NCBI RefSeq assembly: GCF_010365305.1
Contig: NZ_CP048279.1
Location: 372,001 to 436,000 of the forward strand
Direction: 5' to 3'
DNA length: 64,000 bases
Origin: Staphylococcus sp. MI 10-1553
GTDB lineage: Bacteria; Bacillota; Bacilli; Staphylococcales; Staphylococcaceae
The notes below the pieces were generated by a model. That model was not told the DNA's origin and ran no database searches. It saw nothing but the letters and a program-made list of their open reading frames with translations. Numbering within the stretch: the first letter of the stretch is position 1; each line of letters opens with the position of its first letter. The translations under genes were made by a program, and so were the position numbers. Shown here in pieces: positions 62,932 through 64,000 of this stretch.

Positions 62932-64000
62932 TTATTGTTCTAAAGTCTTTTCAATAGTTGTATTTCGTCCTGATCTTGATCCAATCGTCATAATCGCAAG
63001 GCCTGTCACGAGTAATACTAATAATGACACCATCCATTGTCCTGTCCAATCGTGTAAAATACCGAAGAACAATGGTCCGATACATGCCAACAAATAGCCC
63101 ACTGCTTGCGACATACCTGCCAATTTCGCTGCAGTTAAACCACTTTCGGTACGTAAACTAAATAGTGTATTCACCAAACCGAACGCAATGCCAAGTGCAA
63201 TACCAATAATGATGAGTGATAAGAGGGCCATGCGCGGCGCAAACATTAATATTAAAATAGCGACAGTAAAGAGAACGCCTGTAAATGCGATAGGTAAGAC
63301 TTGGTTTTTAAGTCGTGCTGCATAAATTGGTGTGACAAAAGTTAATGGAATAATCGCAATTTGTAATATCGACAAATAAAGACCTGCACGTGACACTGGA
63401 ATATCATACGATAATAAAAATTCTGGTAGCCAGTTAATGAGTGAATAGAAAATAAGAGACTGCCCCCCCATGAGTAGCATAATTTGCCATGCGAGTGGTG
63501 ATTTCCATACATTGACAGCGTGTGATAGGTCGACTTGTTTTTGTGCAGCATGATGACGTAACTGGAACGTCCATACGAGCACTGCAATGAAAGCGACGAT
63601 GCCAATACTGCCTAATGCAACATTATAATTGTAATTTTTAAGTAGCGGTGCGGCGCCATAAGATGAAAGTGCACCAAAGATGTTCATCACGACGGTATAA
63701 TAACCTGTCATAATACCTATACGATACGGGAATTTGGATTTAATCATTCCGGGTGCGAGGACATTACCAAATGCAATCCCGATACCAATCAGTATCGTCC
63801 CAATGTATAATAAACTGACCTCTGTCACACTTCTTAAAATGACACCGAATAAAATCAATAATAAAGCGACAAAGAGTGAGCGCTCCATTCCGAAACGGTG
63901 ACTCACTTTAGCGACAAGTGATGAAATGATCGCAAAAGCTAATAAAGGAATGATGGAAATAAAGCTGACGGCTGTGTTGGATAAGTTTAATGTATCTTTA
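62932..64000 (-). CDS. MFS transporter, CynX/NimT-like, 5' end outside the window
   Basis: At least 355 residues of a 12-helix transporter; the frame is open to the window edge at 64000, so the start is not visible. Segments such as GIAFGNVLAPGMIKSKFPYRIG and SQAVGYLLACIGPLFFGILHD match the CynX/NimT group (cyanate or nitroimidazole-type carriers; substrate mostly unknown). An internal ATG at 63906 should not be taken as the start because the coding frame and helices continue beyond it. Confidence 0.82.
   Translation of the reverse strand, partial: KDTLNLSNTAVSFISIIPLLAFAIISSLVAKVSHRFGMERSLFVALLLILFGVILRSVTEVSLLYIGTILIGIGIAFGNVLAPGMIKSKFPYRIGIMTGYYTVVMNIFGALSSYGAAPLLKNYNYNVALGSIGIVAFIAVLVWTFQLRHHAAQKQVDLSHAVNVWKSPLAWQIMLLMGGQSLIFYSLINWLPEFLLSYDIPVSRAGLYLSILQIAIIPLTFVTPIYAARLKNQVLPIAFTGVLFTVAILILMFAPRMALLSLIIIGIALGIAFGLVNTLFSLRTESGLTAAKLAGMSQAVGYLLACIGPLFFGILHDWTGQWMVSLLVLLVTGLAIMTIGSRSGRNTTIEKTLEQ

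Overview
The window is AT-rich Gram-positive DNA from a Staphylococcus. The gene set (saePQRS, hptRSA-uhpT, AdcA with a fused ZinT domain, LytM, class I Fda, NrdDG, NixA, Cls) is staphylococcal throughout. A GH2 lacZ with its own GPH symporter and a complete myo-inositol (iol) operon are unusual for S. aureus and suggest an animal-associated species, for example the S. intermedius/pseudintermedius group. That species guess is inference; nothing here settles it. No rRNA, tRNA or CRISPR array was seen.

Layout. 1-2284: end of the sae virulence-regulator operon (saeP tail, saeQ, saeR, saeS). 2816-6873: a PRD regulator and an ascorbate-type PTS (EIIA, EIIB, EIIC). 6890-11358: an accessory island. 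It has two complete tandem copies and one truncated copy of an Fst-type (type I) toxin-antitoxin module, an IS1182-family element inserted at the third copy, an IS110-family element, and a decayed piece of a further module. 11587-14038: anaerobic ribonucleotide reductase nrdDG behind two NrdR boxes. 14240-19613: two SAM-I riboswitches, one before metY and one before a five-gene operon (flavin monooxygenase, SSS symporter, 42-aa membrane peptide, tautomerase, 60-aa protein) that looks like an organosulfur-scavenging system. 19753-25173: DJ-1-like protein, Zur-controlled adcA, an inverted-repeat block, lytM, fda. 25533-37103: iolR and a nine-gene inositol operon using an SSS transporter. 37410-47439: budA, panE, uhpT with hptRSA, galU, a Dcu-type dicarboxylate carrier. 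47606-50860: an MFS gene and a complete IS200/IS605 element with TnpB. 51230-55623: lactose-type symporter and lacZ. 55679-64000: nucleoside hydrolase, a broken alpha/beta hydrolase, cls, TPP-riboswitch-controlled thiC, nixA and the 3' part of an MFS gene.

How it fits together. Much of the window is nutrient sensing. SAM, TPP, Zn (Zur), dNTP (NrdR), inositol (IolR) and glucose-6-phosphate (HptRSA) signals each have a visible control element, and CcpA cre sites sit before iolA, uhpT and the lac genes. The points most worth a second look are the tandem Fst modules with an orphan third antitoxin promoter, the SAM-controlled operon whose riboswitch appears to work by hiding a ribosome binding site, and the RNA-guided mobile elements (IS110 with a possible bridge RNA, TnpB with its omega RNA).
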